A DNA stretch of 64,000 nt from Lachnospiraceae bacterium NC2004 (lineage in GTDB: Bacteria > Bacillota > Clostridia > Lachnospirales > Lachnospiraceae), in NCBI GenBank assembly GCA_000621905.1, contig JHXB01000005.1, forward strand, positions 117,363-181,362, read 5' to 3'. The notes below the pieces were generated by a model, which ran no database searches, was not told where the DNA came from, and saw only the letters and a list, made by a program, of their open reading frames with translations. Of this stretch, positions 9,620 to 20,262 are shown one piece after another (within the stretch, counting starts at the first letter, position 1; the number at the start of each line of letters is the position of its first letter). Position numbers and translations under genes: made by a program.

Positions 9620-10213
9620 ATGAACGAGGCTAAAGAGCTTGATCTTATCAGGAAGAGTAAAAATGATGATTCTATAGCTATGGAGATTCTTCTGAATAAG
9701 TACAGGGGTATGGTTATTAAGGAGAGCAGAAAGCTTTATCTTATAGGTGCCGATGAAGAAGACCTTATCCAAGAAGGAATGATTGGTCTTTTTAAGTCTA
9801 TCAGGGATTATGATGAGTCGGCAAATGTTGACTTTCCGGGGTTTGCAAGCATTTGCATTAAGAGACAACTTGCGAGCGCGGTTAGGAGAGCTAACAGAGG
9901 CAAGTCTAAGATACTTAACGATGCTTTATCTATTGATGCGACCGCTGATGATGAGAATGGCGGAAGCATAATGGATTATCTCGACTCGGATGCTTTGAGT
10001 CCGGAGGATAAGGTTATTGAGATGGAGAGGATTGACATGATTTGGGAGTCAATCAGGAATAACCTTTCGGATTACGAGAAGAGCGTGCTTGAGTTCTATC
10101 TTGAAGGATATAAGTATGACGAGATAGCCAAAGAGGTTAAGAAAGATGCCAAGTCGATAGACAATGCGATACAGCGCATCAGGAGTAAGCTTTCGGTGGC
10201 TATTGATGAATAA
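9620..10213 (+). CDS. sigH: SigH-like RNA polymerase sigma factor
   Basis: A 197-residue sigma-70 family factor. Region 2 is visible as KYRGMVIKESRKLYLIGADEEDLIQEGMIGLFKSIRDYD (residues about 25-62; two joined segments), and region 4 as the C-terminal helix-turn-helix YKYDEIAKEVKKDAKSIDNA. In Bacillus SigH drives entry into sporulation and competence. The ATG at 9620 is preferred over TTG 9614 because GAGGAGAG lies 7-8 bp upstream of it. The position directly after rlmB supports the SigH assignment. Confidence 0.88.
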   Translation: MNEAKELDLIRKSKNDDSIAMEILLNKYRGMVIKESRKLYLIGADEEDLIQEGMIGLFKSIRDYDESANVDFPGFASICIKRQLASAVRRANRGKSKILNDALSIDATADDENGGSIMDYLDSDALSPEDKVIEMERIDMIWESIRNNLSDYEKSVLEFYLEGYKYDEIAKEVKKDAKSIDNAIQRIRSKLSVAIDE

Positions 10214-10246
10214 TTAAAGTTTTTTATGATTTTTTAAAAATAATGC

Positions 10247-10275
10247 TTGCTAAGAAATATAAAATATGATATTAT
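10247..10275 (+). promoter_or_regulatory. Promoter of tRNA-Thr
   Basis: TTGCTA (10247-10252), 17 bp, TATTAT (10270-10275), about 14 bp before the tRNA. Confidence 0.8.
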
Positions 10276-10289
10276 ACCGTTTGTTGAGT

Positions 10290-10362
10290 GCTTCCATAGC
10301 TCAGGTGGTAGAGCGCATCATTGGTAATGATGAGGTCACGGGTCCGACTCCCGTTGGAAGCT
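10290..10362 (+). tRNA. tRNA-Thr (anticodon GGT)
   Basis: A cloverleaf with acceptor GCTTCCA/TGGAAGC, anticodon stem ATCAT/GATGA-type with loop TGGTAAT, and T-arm ACGGG TCCGACT CCCGT. The T-loop has CCGAC instead of the usual TTCGA-type start, a mild variant. The discriminator is T and CCA is not encoded. Confidence 0.95.
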
Positions 10363-10365
10363 TAA

Positions 10366-10408
10366 GGCTTAAATCCTTGATAATATAGGATTTAAGCCAT
10401 TTTTTTGT
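10366..10408 (+). terminator. Terminator after tRNA-Thr
   Basis: GGCTTAAATCCT pairs perfectly with AGGATTTAAGCC around a 9-nt loop, followed by seven T. Confidence 0.92.
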
Positions 10409-10492
10409 CATTTTTTTAAGCTTTTATACTTTATTTTTGTTATAGAAAATGCTATAATACTGACATCTATGTGATTACGAGGATGATGTATT

Positions 10493-11080
10493 ATGAATTG
10501 TAATATCTATAAGAGAATAATATCAGTCCTTATAGCGCTTCTGTTTGTGGTTTCACCTGTCGGTGTTTACGCAGAGGACAATCCGACAGACGCTTTATTT
10601 ATGGACAATATAGAGGTTTATTCCACAACACTGACGCCTAGATATGCTTATGATTACGGTGCGAGTGACCTTAAGATCATGACCTGTATCATTTACGCCG
10701 AGGCGGGTAACCAATCTCAGAAGGGTAGGGTTGCGGTTGGCAACTGTATTATGAACAGGGTCAGAGATCCGAGATTTCCTAACAATATCCATGATGTTGT
10801 ATACGCCAAGAATCAGTTTACGGCGGTTACGGGCGCTCATTATAAGAATGCGCTTAAGCAATACAGCAAGATCAACAAGACTAACACAATTGTTGCTAAG
10901 ACGATGAGAAAATGCAAGACGGCGGCCAAGACTGCTATGGGTGGAACCACTTATATCGGCAATTATCTCTTTTATGCGAGATATGATAACTGGCTTGGAA
11001 AGAAGGCACTTAACGATCCTTCCGTTCACACCAAGCGTTTGGGCGACCATGTATTTTTTGATGAATATCCTAAGAATTAA
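10493..11080 (+). CDS. Secreted SleB-like cell wall hydrolase
   Basis: A 195-residue protein with a signal peptide (residues about 8-27) and a Hydrolase_2/SleB catalytic domain starting at DLKIMTCIIYAEAGNQSQKG (glutamate in AEAGNQ is the likely catalytic acid) and continuing through VAVGNCIMNRV and NNIHDVVYAKNQF. SleB enzymes are lytic transglycosylases acting on peptidoglycan, in spore formers often the cortex. This copy lacks a separate peptidoglycan-binding domain. It lies just 14 bp before glnS, which may be co-transcribed. Confidence 0.88.
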   Translation: MNCNIYKRIISVLIALLFVVSPVGVYAEDNPTDALFMDNIEVYSTTLTPRYAYDYGASDLKIMTCIIYAEAGNQSQKGRVAVGNCIMNRVRDPRFPNNIHDVVYAKNQFTAVTGAHYKNALKQYSKINKTNTIVAKTMRKCKTAAKTAMGGTTYIGNYLFYARYDNWLGKKALNDPSVHTKRLGDHVFFDEYPKN

Positions 11081-11094
11081 TATAGGAGGACACT

Positions 11095-12792
11095 ATGGCT
11101 GAGGATAAGATTATTACAGAGAATGAGGACAAGGAAGTAGTTTCTAAGAACTTCATTGAGCAGGAGATAGATAAGGATTTAGCAGAGGGCGTTTATGACA
11201 AGGTGGTTACAAGATTTCCACCGGAACCTAACGGATATCTTCATATAGGACACGCAAAGTCTATACTTCTTAACTACGGTTTGAGCAAGAAGTATAACGG
11301 CACATTTCATTTGAGATTCGATGATACCAATCCTACCAAGGAGAAGACAGAATTCGTAGAGTCAATCAAGAAGGATGTAGAGTGGCTTGGTGCAGAGTTT
11401 AAAGATCATCTTTATTTTGCATCTGATTACTTTGATCAAATGTATGATGCAGCAATCACGCTTATCAAGAAGGGCAAGGCATATGTTTGTGACCTTTCGT
11501 CTGAGGAGATTAGAGAATATAGAGGAACATTAAAGGAGCCTGGTAAGAACAGTCCGTATCGCGACCGTTCAGTCGAGGAGAACCTTGATTTATTTGAGCG
11601 CATGAAGAATGGCGAGTTTGAGGACGGTAGCAAAGTGCTTAGAGCCAAGATAGATATGAGCGCAGGTAACATCAACATGCGTGATCCTATCATTTACCGT
11701 ATTGCAAGGATGACTCATCACAATACAGGAGATAAGTGGTGTATCTATCCTATGTATGACTTTGCTCATCCTATTGAGGATGCAATCGAGGGCGTTACAC
11801 ATTCTATCTGTACGCTTGAGTTTGAGGATCACAGACCTCTTTATGATTGGGTTGTAAGAGAGGTTGGATTTGAGCAGCCACCTAGACAGATTGAGTTTGC
11901 TAAGCTTTATCTTACCAATGTTATTACAGGTAAGAGATATATCAAGAAGCTTGTTGAGGATGGAATCGTAGACGGTTGGGATGATCCAAGACTTGTTTCG
12001 ATTAGCGCATTGAGAAGAAGAGGTTTCACACCTGAGTCTATCAAGATGTTTATGGAGCTTTCAGGTGTATCTAAGGCGAATTCTTCATCTGACTATGCAA
12101 TGCTTGAGTACTGTATCAGAGAGGATCTTAAGCTTAAGAAACCTAGAGTTATGGCGGTTCTCGATCCAATTAAGCTTGTGATTGACAACTATCCTGAGGG
12201 TCAGACAGAGGAGCTTGAGGTTGACAATAACCTTGAGAACGAGGAGCTCGGTAAGCGTATGGTTCCATTTTCAAGAGAGTTATATATCAACAGAGACGAC
12301 TTCATGATTGAGCCGCCTAAGAAGTATTTCAGGCTTTTCCCTGGCAATGAAGTAAGACTTATGAACGCTTATTTTGTTACCTGTACAGGCTACGAGACAG
12401 ATGACGATGGTAATGTTACCGTTGTTCATGCAACTTACGATCCTGAGACCAAGAGCGGTTCGGGCTTTACCGGACGCAAGGTTAAGGGAACTATTCACTG
12501 GGTTAATGCAGCTACTGCTATCAAGGCAGAGGTTAGATTATACGAGAACATCGTTGATGAAGAAAAGGGAGTATATAACGAGGAGGATGGATCGGTCAAT
12601 GTCAATCCTAACTCACTCACAATTCTTAATGAGTGTTATTTAGAGCCTTCTTTAAAGGATGCCAAGGCATATGACAGCTTCCAGTTTGTCAGACAGGGGT
12701 ACTTTACTGTTGATTCTAAGGATTCTACTCCGGAGCATATGGTATTTAACCGTATTGTTTCGCTTAAGAGTTCATTTAGACCTGGCAAATGA
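11095..12792 (+). CDS. glnS: Glutaminyl-tRNA synthetase
   Basis: A 565-residue class I synthetase charging tRNA-Gln. [17 protein letters not shown] gives the HIGH motif near residue 50, and [10 protein letters not shown] follows; [20 protein letters not shown] is the conserved acceptor-binding region. The KMSKS position carries the degenerate sequence [15 protein letters not shown], a variant found in this clostridial group to my knowledge. Two beta-barrel anticodon domains form the C-terminal third. The AGGAGG ribosome site is 8 bp upstream. Presence of GlnRS means the cell need not rely on GatCAB for Gln-tRNA. Confidence 0.95.
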   Translation: MAEDKIITENEDKEVVSKNFIEQEIDKDLAEGVYDKVVTRFPPEPNGYLHIGHAKSILLNYGLSKKYNGTFHLRFDDTNPTKEKTEFVESIKKDVEWLGAEFKDHLYFASDYFDQMYDAAITLIKKGKAYVCDLSSEEIREYRGTLKEPGKNSPYRDRSVEENLDLFERMKNGEFEDGSKVLRAKIDMSAGNINMRDPIIYRIARMTHHNTGDKWCIYPMYDFAHPIEDAIEGVTHSICTLEFEDHRPLYDWVVREVGFEQPPRQIEFAKLYLTNVITGKRYIKKLVEDGIVDGWDDPRLVSISALRRRGFTPESIKMFMELSGVSKANSSSDYAMLEYCIREDLKLKKPRVMAVLDPIKLVIDNYPEGQTEELEVDNNLENEELGKRMVPFSRELYINRDDFMIEPPKKYFRLFPGNEVRLMNAYFVTCTGYETDDDGNVTVVHATYDPETKSGSGFTGRKVKGTIHWVNAATAIKAEVRLYENIVDEEKGVYNEEDGSVNVNPNSLTILNECYLEPSLKDAKAYDSFQFVRQGYFTVDSKDSTPEHMVFNRIVSLKSSFRPGK

Positions 12793-12808
12793 TATAGGAG
12801 GAATTTAG

Positions 12809-13630
12809 ATGGGTTTATTTTCCAAAAACAAAGCTCCTGAAGCACCTGCACCTGTTAAACAGGTCGAGGAAGTCAAAGAGGTTGTTATAAGAGACGAGAT
12901 TATTGCCAACGAGGAAGAGTACATTTTCGATAAGACATTTGAATGTCCTCTTTGTGGCAAGAGCTTCAAGATGAAGAAGATGAGAATTAACAAGGATAGA
13001 GTTATATCTCAGGATACCGACCTTAGGAATATCTATTCCAAGGTTGACCATTATAAGTATGGTGCATTGGTGTGCGCGAGGTGTGGCTATGCTGCCCTTG
13101 ATGATATGTTTAAGCCGCTTGCCAAATCAAGAAAAGACATGGTTGTCAACGGCATAAGTGTTAGTTTTGAAGGACTTGATCTTCCAAATGGACCATATTC
13201 GTATGATGATGCTATAAGGATTCATGAGCACATTAATAAGTGCAATGATGTAAGAGAGGCTAAGGCAAGTGAGAAGGCATTTAGCTATCTTAGAATGGCA
13301 TGGCTTTTAAGAGGTAAGAATGAGTGTACCGAGTCTCCTAAGGCAAAGGCTGGTTTGCAGGCTAAGGAGGATGAGTACATTACTAAAGCACAGGAAGCAT
13401 TTGTCGAAGCAATAGGCAATGAGACATTTCCTATGTGTGGATTAGACGAGCAGACTGTTAATTATATATTGGCAGATCTTTCGAGAAAGCTTCTTAAGTT
13501 CAATGATGCTTTCCAGCTTATTAGTAGAATTGTGGTCTCTAATGCAGCACCTTCAAGGCTTAAAGATAAGGCGCGAGATTTAAGAGATATTATGGAAGAA
13601 GACAAGAAGAGACTTGGAATAGAAGAATAG
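12809..13630 (+). CDS. DUF2225 family protein
   Basis: A 273-residue cytosolic protein. After a short acidic leader it has zinc-ligand pairs FECPLCGKSF (near residue 50) and ALVCARCGYAAL (near 88), then helical repeats that resemble a TPR-like fold, which is typical of DUF2225. The function is unknown. It follows glnS by 16 bp and is followed by the next gene after 16 bp, so it belongs to this transcription unit. Confidence 0.85.
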   Translation: MGLFSKNKAPEAPAPVKQVEEVKEVVIRDEIIANEEEYIFDKTFECPLCGKSFKMKKMRINKDRVISQDTDLRNIYSKVDHYKYGALVCARCGYAALDDMFKPLAKSRKDMVVNGISVSFEGLDLPNGPYSYDDAIRIHEHINKCNDVREAKASEKAFSYLRMAWLLRGKNECTESPKAKAGLQAKEDEYITKAQEAFVEAIGNETFPMCGLDEQTVNYILADLSRKLLKFNDAFQLISRIVVSNAAPSRLKDKARDLRDIMEEDKKRLGIEE

Positions 13631-13646
13631 GTAAACGAGGCGTATT

Positions 13647-14339
13647 ATGAGTACATATAGTAAGAGTCATAAAGTATATATCGTTCTTAGTCGTACCGGA
13701 ACATTTGTGGCTAAGGGAATCAGAAGATTTACGGGCGAGCCGTATTCGCACAGCTCGATATCATTTGACCCTGAATTAAAAGTTATGTATAGCTTTGCAA
13801 GACGAGGAATTTATAATCCTCTTAATGCTGGCTTCATCGAGGAGAGACTCGATACAGGTATCTTTGGAAGGGAGACAGAGACAGGTTGTGCTGTGTATTG
13901 TCTTGAGCTTTCAGGCGAGGACTACGAGAAGATTAAAGATGTAGTTGATACAATGGTTGCCAACAAGGAAGAGTATGGGTACAACTTTACCGGAATGTTT
14001 TTGGCGGGCATCAATTATCCTGTTACCGCTGATAAAGCATTTTTCTGTTCACAGTTTTTGGCTTGGCTTATGGGACAAGTTGGAATAAGTATCGCCGACA
14101 AGGAATACTCGCTTGTTAAGCCGGGCGATATTAGAGACAGATTAAAGTCTTATATGATATATGAAGGAGTCTTGCAGGAGTATCCTGAATATCATAGAAA
14201 GCATAAGAATATCGACAACAAGTCAATATTAGATGTGGATTATCTTAAGAACAAGGCATATAAGAAGATGGAGGACCAGCATGAGAGTCTGGTTAAGAGA
14301 CTTAAGGGTGTGTTCTTAGGACACCAGGAAGCAGTTTAA
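13647..14339 (+). CDS. Permuted NlpC/P60-like (YiiX-type) putative hydrolase
   Basis: A 230-residue protein. The order is histidine first (EPYSHSSISFD near residue 32) and cysteine later (AFFCSQFLAWLMGQ near residue 133), which is the arrangement of circularly permuted papain-like enzymes of the YiiX/LRAT group. These cleave or transfer acyl or peptide groups. No signal peptide is seen, so it is probably cytosolic. The substrate is unknown. It ends at a strong terminator. Confidence 0.65.
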   Translation: MSTYSKSHKVYIVLSRTGTFVAKGIRRFTGEPYSHSSISFDPELKVMYSFARRGIYNPLNAGFIEERLDTGIFGRETETGCAVYCLELSGEDYEKIKDVVDTMVANKEEYGYNFTGMFLAGINYPVTADKAFFCSQFLAWLMGQVGISIADKEYSLVKPGDIRDRLKSYMIYEGVLQEYPEYHRKHKNIDNKSILDVDYLKNKAYKKMEDQHESLVKRLKGVFLGHQEAV

Positions 14340-14342
14340 AAT

Positions 14343-14371
14343 ACCACCGGGTTTATAGCCCGGTGGTTTTT
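14343..14371 (+). terminator. Terminator closing the glnS unit
   Basis: ACCACCGGG pairs with CCCGGTGGT around a 7-nt loop and is followed by five T. Confidence 0.9.
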
Positions 14372-14374
14372 GCT

Positions 14375-14409
14375 AAGTACCCAAAGGGGACTGTCCCCTT
14401 TGGGTAGTT
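14375..14409. repeat. Family A palindrome
   Basis: AAGTACCCAAAGGGGACTGT continues into the matching right arm CCCCTTTGGGTAGTT. The palindrome reaches the stop codon of the minus-strand gene at 14408, so it forms the 3' end of that gene. Confidence 0.85.
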
Positions 14410-15124
14410 ATTGCATGAAATGATTGGTCTTGTTGATCATTCTTGGGATTGCATCCCTTGAGTTCTTAGGGTCAGCGCCTTGATTTCTGTAATCGTTAAG
14501 GTCGATGAACCACTCGATATCTCCGTTGACTCTGGTCATGCCGTCGAAGAATACCTTGTCTACCGCAGTTAAGAACTCGCTTAGTTCGTTGTCTTTAAGA
14601 TTCTTAGGTGCTTCCTTATAAAGCATTCCGTAGTGGTATACGCAGAAGCCCTTAGATGAAGTGAGCTTGGCTCTGAACGCCGTATCTTTCTTCCAAAGCG
14701 CAAATATAGTTCCGATATATCTTGAAAATGAATCCTCAATTCTATCGCACACAAAGCATTTGCCTTCTAATGCATCAACGTAGTCACTTACGGAGTTGGT
14801 ACCGCCTGCTTTCTTAAACAGACCTGCGGAACTTGAAGGCTTCTGATTAGACAGACCTTTAAGATCTCTTATAATCTTCTGTGAGTGGGTATCAAGCATG
14901 AGTGCTAAACCGAGTCTGTTCTTCTGTTCATAAAGCATTCTTATATGCTTGTAGCAAAAGCCTTTCTCATCTGTAACTGCTCTGTTGTCATCTTCCATGT
15001 AGCTTGGCCCCATGGTAAAATCTATTGCATTGTCCTCTAATTGCTTATACATAGCGCATACCGGGCATTCGCAATCTGTGTCAAATGCATCATTAACGGG
15101 AATCGTGTATAATTGCTCTTTCAT
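14408..15124 (-). CDS. DUF6062-like cysteine-rich protein
   Basis: A 238-residue soluble protein with an N-terminal CECPVCAMYK pair, a CYKHIRMLYEQKNRLGLALM segment, a second CFVCDRIEDSF pair and a repeated CVYHYGMLY motif. The internal repetition of CxxC then C-[FY]-x-H suggests two related metal-binding or redox modules. This matches what is annotated as DUF6062 in Lachnospiraceae; the function is unknown. It is transcribed divergently from groES across the CIRCE region. Confidence 0.75.
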   Translation of the reverse strand: MKEQLYTIPVNDAFDTDCECPVCAMYKQLEDNAIDFTMGPSYMEDDNRAVTDEKGFCYKHIRMLYEQKNRLGLALMLDTHSQKIIRDLKGLSNQKPSSSAGLFKKAGGTNSVSDYVDALEGKCFVCDRIEDSFSRYIGTIFALWKKDTAFRAKLTSSKGFCVYHYGMLYKEAPKNLKDNELSEFLTAVDKVFFDGMTRVNGDIEWFIDLNDYRNQGADPKNSRDAIPRMINKTNHFMQ

Positions 15125-15204
15125 AGTGTTCCTGCCTTTCGAATCACTTCGGGTTTTTTATTATTTTACCATAAATATACGCCTAAAAAAAGTTAAAAAA
15201 GGTC

Positions 15205-15233
15205 TTGATTTTTTTCTTATATAGAAGTATTAT
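15205..15233 (+). promoter_or_regulatory. groESL promoter
   Basis: TTGATT (15205-15210), 17 bp, TATTAT (15228-15233). The start point would fall just before the CIRCE operator. Confidence 0.8.
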
Positions 15234-15245
15234 ATGTATTGATGA

Positions 15246-15272
15246 TTAGCACTCAATTTGAGTGAGTGCTAA
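15246..15272 (+). promoter_or_regulatory. CIRCE operator (HrcA site)
   Basis: TTAGCACTC, nine bases, GAGTGCTAA: a perfect CIRCE inverted repeat, so groESL is expected to be repressed by HrcA (gene not in the window). Confidence 0.98.
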
Positions 15273-15320
15273 CAAGCTGGATTACAGAATTAGAATAATT
15301 ATTTTAAGGAGGTCTTCGTT

Positions 15321-15608
15321 ATGAAGTTAAAACCATTAGGTGACAGAGTTGTATTGAAGCAATTGGCTGCAGAAGAGACTACCAAGTCTGGTATTGTTCT
15401 TCCAGGTCAGAATAAGGAGAAGCCACAGCAGGCAGAAGTTATCGCAGTTGGACCTGGAGAGGTTGTTGATGGCGAGACTGTACCTATGGAGGTTAAAGTT
15501 GGAGATAAGGTTATCTACTCTCGTTTCGTAGGCAATGAGATCAAGGTAGATGACGAGGAAGTTATGGTTGTCAGCCAGAAGGATATTTTGGCAATTATCG
15601 AGGAATAA
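15321..15608 (+). CDS. groES: Co-chaperonin GroES
   Basis: A 95-residue Cpn10. It has the family start MKLKPLGDRVVLK, the mobile loop (EETTKSGIVLPG) that docks on GroEL, and the typical DDEEVMVVSQKDILAI end. The ribosome site is AAGGAGG. It is the first gene of the CIRCE-controlled pair with groEL 35 bp downstream. Confidence 0.98.
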   Translation: MKLKPLGDRVVLKQLAAEETTKSGIVLPGQNKEKPQQAEVIAVGPGEVVDGETVPMEVKVGDKVIYSRFVGNEIKVDDEEVMVVSQKDILAIIEE

Positions 15609-15631
15609 TAACATTTTCATATAATATTTAG

Positions 15632-17272
<1,641 letters not shown>

Positions 17273-17293
17273 CGATAAAAGGGGAAAGAAGTC

Positions 17294-17333
17294 AAAAAAG
17301 GAGCCTTGCATTTATGCAAAGGCTCCTTTTTTA
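17294..17333 (+). terminator. Terminator after groEL
   Basis: AAGGAGCCTTGCAT pairs with ATGCAAAGGCTCCTT (one bulge), followed by TTTT. The flanking AAGTC and GACTT extend the palindrome. Confidence 0.92.
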
Positions 17334-17456
17334 GACTTGTTGACCCTGAACGATATGAGCACGAAGAACGAGCAAAGCGAGTTCGAGAGTGCGAATAGCG
17401 TAGAATTGCGAGAGCGAAGCGAAGCAATTCGTTATCGTTATTTATGGATTTATTTT

Positions 17457-17608
17457 AGAGCAATATATGCTATTTTCGTGGGCGCCTCTCGGCTCGATTG
17501 TGCGCAGCTCACGTTACTAAACGCATGCCCCCAAATGCTAAAGCATCTGGGGGCATTTGTTAAGTAACGAGGCGCACAAACGCCACGAAAGATAACATAT
17601 ATTGCTCT
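17457..17608 (+). repeat. Structured palindromic element E2
   Basis: The outer arms AGAGCAATATATG and CATATATTGCTCT are perfect. Inside them come TTTCGTGG (17474-17481)/CCACGAAA (17583-17590), GTGCGC (17500-17505)/GCGCAC (17572-17577) and CGTTACT (17512-17518)/AGTAACG (17563-17569). The unpaired 5' strands CGCCTCTCGGCTCGA and AGCTCA and the 3' AG match element E3 exactly or nearly, while the stems differ. The apex is a separate GC-rich hairpin (ATGCCCCC/GGGGGCAT). Together with small hairpins at 17340-17440 and a family C piece, it fills the 538-bp gap after groEL, which has no gene. Confidence 0.8.
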
Positions 17609-17690
17609 TTTATGTTGGTGAACAGTTATCGTTACATCTATACCATGCCGGTTTTTTTCAGAGAAAAAATGAGTATAGTTTTTTGAGGTT

Positions 17691-17720
17691 TGTCATTCTG
17701 AGCGTTAGCGAAAAATCTTT
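17691..17720. repeat. Family C repeat, partial
   Basis: TGTCATTCTGAGCGTTAGCG then AAAAATCTTT, upstream of the secreted protein gene. Confidence 0.7.
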
Positions 17721-17810
17721 TTATTGAAAGATTAGCTGAAATAATGTACATTAATTATAGTTGAATCAAGAGGGGTAATGCACATTAATTATTATGAAGG
17801 AGGGTATAAT

Positions 17811-18536
17811 ATGTACAGATTTGAACGCAGTATATCATTTTTTCTTATTGTAGTAACAGCATTTCTTTTAGGGGTGCCGTCGATTGTGGCATTTGCAGGA
17901 GATACTCCGCCGGCTCCCGATAACTTGAAGCAGGTATCTTGTACTGAGGATTCAGTCACTGTTGCTTGGGAAACAACCGGTAATTGGAATACATATCAGA
18001 TTATAATTAGCAATACCAAACAAGAGAATCCTCAATTTGGTGACGAGTGGATTAATTGCCGAGACGTGAACAATATGAAGTATACATTTAATCATCTTAA
18101 TTGTGGGCAGACATATTATGTATATCTTAGATCTGCAGATGTTGAGATGACCAATATATACGAGAATGGGCATCCTGTAACAGTGTGGGATATTTATGGA
18201 AGCGAAGTATTATCTATTACCGTAACCCCTAAGAAAGAGAATCCAATCTCTGTTACCGGTAAGACTGCTAAAGTAAAGTATAGTAAGGTTAAGAAAAAGA
18301 CACAGTATCTTGCAGTGTCCAAGATTATGAGAATAGAGAATTCTAACGGATCCTTAACTTACAAGAAGACTTCCGGCAATAAGAAGATTACAATCAACAA
18401 AAAGACCGGAAAAGTTACAGTTAAGAAGGGGATTAAAAAGAGTTTCTACACAGTGACAGTTGATGTAAGTACTAAGGGGAATGATTCATATTCTCCTGCT
18501 ACCAAATCAGTAACATTTTATATAAATGTAAATTAG
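17811..18536 (+). CDS. Secreted fibronectin type III-like protein
   Basis: A 241-residue protein with a signal peptide (residues about 8-27, cleavage near VAFAGDT), then an FN3-like domain beginning PPAPDNLKQVSCTEDSVTVA and including the GQTYYVYLRSAD strand, and a basic C-terminal beta-rich region with TGKTAKVKYSKVKKKTQYL-type repeats common in Lachnospiraceae surface proteins. ATG 17811 is chosen because GAAGGAGG lies just upstream. The binding partner is unknown. It is isolated and ends at a strong terminator shared with maf. Confidence 0.7.
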   Translation: MYRFERSISFFLIVVTAFLLGVPSIVAFAGDTPPAPDNLKQVSCTEDSVTVAWETTGNWNTYQIIISNTKQENPQFGDEWINCRDVNNMKYTFNHLNCGQTYYVYLRSADVEMTNIYENGHPVTVWDIYGSEVLSITVTPKKENPISVTGKTAKVKYSKVKKKTQYLAVSKIMRIENSNGSLTYKKTSGNKKITINKKTGKVTVKKGIKKSFYTVTVDVSTKGNDSYSPATKSVTFYINVN

Positions 18537-18542
18537 ATTATT

Positions 18543-18572
18543 AAAGGGCGGAGCTAATCTCCGCCCTTTTTT
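18543..18572. terminator. Bidirectional terminator between convergent genes
   Basis: AAAGGGCGGAG pairs perfectly with CTCCGCCCTTT; it has T on one side and A on the other and overlaps the last base of maf on the minus strand. Confidence 0.9.
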
Positions 18573-19170
18573 AGAATGTTAGTAACTCGTGATATACTTT
18601 AGATATTGGGAGACCGACCACATTGTTATAATCCCCCTCGATTCTTTCAACCAATATCGCCCCTAAGCCCTGGATTCCGTATGCGCCAGCTTTATCTAAA
18701 GGTTCGCCGGATGCAACATACATATCGATTATATCATCAGAATAATCTAGCATATATACGAGAGTCTCCTCGTAAAAAGATCTGGTTTCAACAATCTCTT
18801 TATCGTGTACTTTGGCAAATGTTACTCCTGTAAATACGCTGTGGCTGTGCCCTCTTAAGTCACTTAGCATGCGTTTGGCGTCATCTTCATTTGCAGGCTT
18901 ACCGTAGATCCTGTTATCATTTGCAACAACTGTATCGGCACCTATTACTATTATATCGTATTCCTGCGTAGGAAGATTCCTTATTACGCCTTTGGCTACG
19001 TCAAGGCATTTCTGCTCGGATAGCTCTAATACAACGTCGGAAGGAATTGTCTTGGTTACAATTTCTTCAACTTCGCTTGGGATTACTTCGTATTCGAGCC
19101 CGACTTGAGCCATTAACTCCCTTCGCCTTGGTGAATTAGAAGCTAATATTATTGTATCTGTCGTATTCAT
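18571..19170 (-). CDS. maf: Maf-type nucleoside triphosphate pyrophosphatase
   Basis: A 199-residue house-cleaning enzyme that hydrolyses dTTP/UTP or modified nucleotides. It shows the signature ILASNSPRRRELM at the N-terminus, GADTVVANDNRIYGKP in the middle and the SGEPLDKAGAYGIQG loop. Length and motifs are usual for the YhdE/YceF group. It is alone on the minus strand. Confidence 0.92.
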   Translation of the reverse strand: MNTTDTIILASNSPRRRELMAQVGLEYEVIPSEVEEIVTKTIPSDVVLELSEQKCLDVAKGVIRNLPTQEYDIIVIGADTVVANDNRIYGKPANEDDAKRMLSDLRGHSHSVFTGVTFAKVHDKEIVETRSFYEETLVYMLDYSDDIIDMYVASGEPLDKAGAYGIQGLGAILVERIEGDYNNVVGLPISKVYHELLTF

Positions 19171-19182
19171 AATTACCTCCGT

Positions 19183-19259
19183 AAGTACCCAAAGGGGACA
19201 GTCCCCACTGAGTAGTTAAGTGCTAAGTACCCAAAGGGGACTGTCCCTATTGGGTAGTT
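19183..19259. repeat. Two family A palindromes in a row
   Basis: AAGTACCCAAAGGGGACAGT with an imperfect right arm, then a second copy from 19224 with GGGGACTGTCCCTATTGGG. They stand between the maf ribosome site and the nfnA promoter. Confidence 0.8.
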
Positions 19260-19314
19260 AATGGGGATATTATAGCATTTAAAGTAAAAAATCTCAATTT
19301 TATGTATAATATAT

Positions 19315-19343
19315 TTGAAGTTTAACGAGAGTTATGGTACAAT
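19315..19343 (+). promoter_or_regulatory. nfnAB promoter
   Basis: TTGAAG (19315-19320), 17 bp, TACAAT (19338-19343). A hairpin AAGTCTTA/TAAGACTT (19398-19418) lies in the leader 10 bp before the AAGGAGG site and could influence translation. Confidence 0.7.
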
Positions 19344-19439
19344 ACATAATTGTATTTATAATATTTATGCATATTTGAAGTCTCAATATTGCATTTTAAG
19401 TCTTAGATTATAAGACTTACTTAAGGAGGAATACTAAGA

Positions 19440-20258
19440 ATGTACAAGATTTTAGCAAAGGAGACTCTTAACAGTGCTGTGGAACTTATGGAAGTTGAAG
19501 CTCCATATACTGCAAGAGCCTGCGAGCCTGGACAATTCGTAATCATCCGGGTAGATGAGGATGGTGAGCGTGTACCGCTTACAATTGCTGATTACGACAG
19601 GGAGAAGAATTCCGTAACTATTGTTTATCAGGTGCTTGGATATTCGACAACCAAGTTAAGCCAGTTAAATGTTGGAGATTACATTCATGATTTTGTTGGA
19701 CCTTTAGGTCAGCCTGCTCCGCTTCACAAGATGGAGAGAGTTGTAGGTGTAGCCGGTGGTGTTGGTGCTGCTCCGCTTTACCCACAGCTTAAAAAGCTTG
19801 CTGAGATGGGAACTAAGGTCGATGTTATTATAGGTGGAAGAAGCGCAGAATTCGTTCTTTTCGCTGATAAGTTCAAGGAATTCTGTGATAATGTATTTAT
19901 TACTACAGATGATGGTTCGCTTGGTATCAAGGGATTTGGTACTACCGTTTTACAGGAGCAGATTGACAAGGGTGTCAAGTATGACGAGTGTATTGCAATC
20001 GGACCATTGATTATGATGAAGAATGTTGTCAAGGTTACTAAGCCTTACGACCTTAAGACTATGGTAAGTCTTAACCCTATTATGATAGATGGAACCGGTA
20101 TGTGCGGTGGTTGTCGTGTTGTTGTTGGAGGCGAGACCAAGTTCGCATGTGTAGACGGTCCTGATTTTGATGGATTTGAAGTTGACTTTGATTCTGCAAT
20201 GGTGCGCCAGGGATTATTTAAAGAAGAAGAGCATCAGTGCAAGATAGGAAGGGGTTGA
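19440..20258 (+). CDS. nfnA: NfnA: ferredoxin-NADP reductase subunit alpha
   Basis: A 272-residue subunit of the electron-bifurcating NADH-dependent ferredoxin:NADP+ oxidoreductase. The flavin domain shows RVPLTIADYD, the NAD(H)-binding region GVAGGVGAAPLYPQ near residue 103, and a C-terminal [2Fe-2S] cluster site GTGMCGGCRV plus a later FACVDGPDFDG. NfnAB couples NADH and reduced ferredoxin to NADPH formation reversibly. It is 4 bp from nfnB. It links the pyridine pools to the ferredoxin used by the Ech hydrogenase encoded at 31-41 kb. Confidence 0.9.
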   Translation: MYKILAKETLNSAVELMEVEAPYTARACEPGQFVIIRVDEDGERVPLTIADYDREKNSVTIVYQVLGYSTTKLSQLNVGDYIHDFVGPLGQPAPLHKMERVVGVAGGVGAAPLYPQLKKLAEMGTKVDVIIGGRSAEFVLFADKFKEFCDNVFITTDDGSLGIKGFGTTVLQEQIDKGVKYDECIAIGPLIMMKNVVKVTKPYDLKTMVSLNPIMIDGTGMCGGCRVVVGGETKFACVDGPDFDGFEVDFDSAMVRQGLFKEEEHQCKIGRG

Positions 20259-20262
20259 GACC

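Noticed and set aside
11095..12792. Broken KMSKS motif in glutaminyl-tRNA synthetase as a sign of a pseudogene
   Set aside because: The rest of the protein is intact and, to my knowledge, the same variant occurs in related clostridia.
17337..17567. Open frame after groEL
   Set aside because: It runs through hairpins and structured element E2; no ribosome site and no protein-like pattern.
19384..19440. A riboswitch in the nfnAB leader
   Set aside because: Only one small hairpin is seen, with no known aptamer pattern and no terminator alternative.
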